From Leptospiraceae bacterium (GTDB taxonomy: Bacteria > Spirochaetota > Leptospiria > Leptospirales > Leptospiraceae): a DNA stretch of 64,000 nucleotides. The DNA is taken from the NCBI GenBank assembly GCA_016708435.1, contig JADJFV010000031.1, positions 62,001-126,000 of the forward strand, in the 5' to 3' direction. The notes under the pieces were generated by a model. The model saw nothing but the letters and a program-made list of their open reading frames with translations, ran no database searches and was not told the origin of the DNA. Position numbers and translations under genes: made by a program. Every line of letters starts with the position of its first letter. Positions within the stretch are counted from its first letter, which is position 1. Shown here one piece after another: positions 63,319 through 64,000 of the stretch.

Positions 63319-64000
63319 ATGAAATTGATTACAATCCTAGTTTTTTTAATGAGTGCCAGCCTGTTTTCCCAAGCAAAAGATACAGCGGGTAGCGGCGGCG
63401 ATACGGGCAAACACCCAGGCGATCCTGAACTTCTAAATGGACAAAGCTCTATACAAGTAAATGAAACAGAAGAAGCTCTCGATAAGCAAATTACTTTTAT
63501 AAATGACCGTTTAAAAAGACACACAAAGCTTTTTAGAACAAGAGTAGAAGCTTTGCCTGGAAAAACTGTTTTATACAAGGGAACTGAAAAAGATGGTGAT
63601 TGCGTAGCTGCACCTGATAGCAAACAAACTGACCCTGCAAACAATTGCATTAGATTAGAAGTTTTTGATTTTGTTAAATCAGAAGAAGGAAAGACTGACT
63701 TGAACCTCGGTGCAAGAAGCAAATATATCATTCTTTTCTACGAAGGTGCTGGTTGGGCAGAAGATCCAATGAAAGAAGCTCCAAAGCCAATCAAAATGAT
63801 CAAAAGCAAAATCATCTTAAACCAATTCAAAGAAACTGATCTCAAAATTTCTGAAGTAACTGATGGTGCTCCTCACGTTGAAAACGGAAAAGCTGGCGAC
63901 ACAGTAAAACCGCACGACGAAAAAATCACTGTTTTCTACCAACATGATGGTCTTCCAATGAGAGACCCTAAAGGTGTTCCGTTTCCTGAGCAAAAAGATC
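63319..64000 (+). CDS. fcpA: Secreted flagellar-sheath protein resembling FcpA (partial, runs off the window)
   Basis: 227 residues are visible. The signal peptide is MKLITILVFLMSASLFSQ. A Gly-rich SGGDTGKHPGD segment is followed by a helix ALDKQ-TFINDRLKRHTKLF and a beta-rich region with KTVLYKG, CIRLEVFDFVKSEEGKTDLN, SKYIILFYEGAG and DEKITVFYQHDGLP. From memory this matches the leptospiral flagellar coiling protein FcpA, which forms the sheath curvature layer of the periplasmic flagellum; I could not check it. AAGGAAG precedes the ATG, and a three-codon ATG frame overlaps just upstream. It is alone on its strand here. Confidence 0.6.
   Translation, partial: MKLITILVFLMSASLFSQAKDTAGSGGDTGKHPGDPELLNGQSSIQVNETEEALDKQITFINDRLKRHTKLFRTRVEALPGKTVLYKGTEKDGDCVAAPDSKQTDPANNCIRLEVFDFVKSEEGKTDLNLGARSKYIILFYEGAGWAEDPMKEAPKPIKMIKSKIILNQFKETDLKISEVTDGAPHVENGKAGDTVKPHDEKITVFYQHDGLPMRDPKGVPFPEQKD

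Overview
This is about 64 kb of AT-rich chromosome from a spirochaete, most likely in the Leptospiraceae. The reasons are a flagellar gene resembling fcpA (flagellar coiling protein) at the right end, a fliN with a Gly/Ser-rich linker, LpxA-type lipid A synthesis, very many lipoproteins and 7TMR-DISM sensors, and an ODP-like di-iron protein beside a chemoreceptor-like hairpin protein (an arrangement known from Treponema). I saw no rRNA, tRNA, CRISPR array or complete insertion sequence. Species-level placement is not possible from the sequence alone.

Layout. 0-2.5 kb: rarA with a small Cys-rich partner, then a decayed DUF4143-family ATPase fragment. 2.5-14.9 kb: an M48/TerB-like protease, a tail-collar surface protein with a (GA)15 tract near its start, hemW-nagZ, a tandem pair of secreted paralogues, and an operon of M48 lipoprotein, chemoreceptor-like hairpin and ODP-like sensor. 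14.9-25.3 kb: a PAS protein without an ATPase domain, an HxlR/DJ-1/NAD(P)-binding stress module with a perfect palindromic operator candidate, and a three-gene operon of hybrid histidine kinases. 25.5-43.4 kb: ppk2, lpxA, a 7TM adenylate cyclase, lipoproteins with peptidoglycan-binding, TPR/PQQ or PEGA domains, a frameshifted serB, two MFS transporters, xseAB and an AI-2E-type permease. 43.9-48.9 kb: an alpha/beta hydrolase, an EF-hand lipoprotein next to fliN, an AAA ATPase and a Uma2 protein.

The most interesting part is 48.4-63.1 kb. An apparent six-gene operon (58080 down to about 49014) encodes a Cys/Ser repeat lipoprotein, a COG3014-like lipoprotein, a small membrane protein, a 1,083-residue kelch + NHL multi-propeller lipoprotein, a CAP + LCCL lipoprotein and a YddA/SbmA-like ABC exporter. 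Just beyond it lie a LytS-type 7TMR-DISM histidine kinase and a LytTR response regulator. The promoter of the surface operon and the promoter of the LytTR regulator share a nearly identical block of about 69 bp. That block has two ACCGTT-type half-sites 20 bp apart, placed 19 bp before a TTGACA box, which is the expected architecture of a LytTR binding site. I infer that this kinase/regulator pair controls itself and the surface operon. Two Uma2 genes in the same orientation flank the operon, and a third Uma2 3-prime relic lies beside its promoter.

Other dynamic features are a HEPN toxin gene split by a 78-bp MITE with inverted ends and a TTA target duplication, and at least five families of short palindromic intergenic repeats. 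One of these families has apparently been read into the N-terminus of the tail-collar protein.
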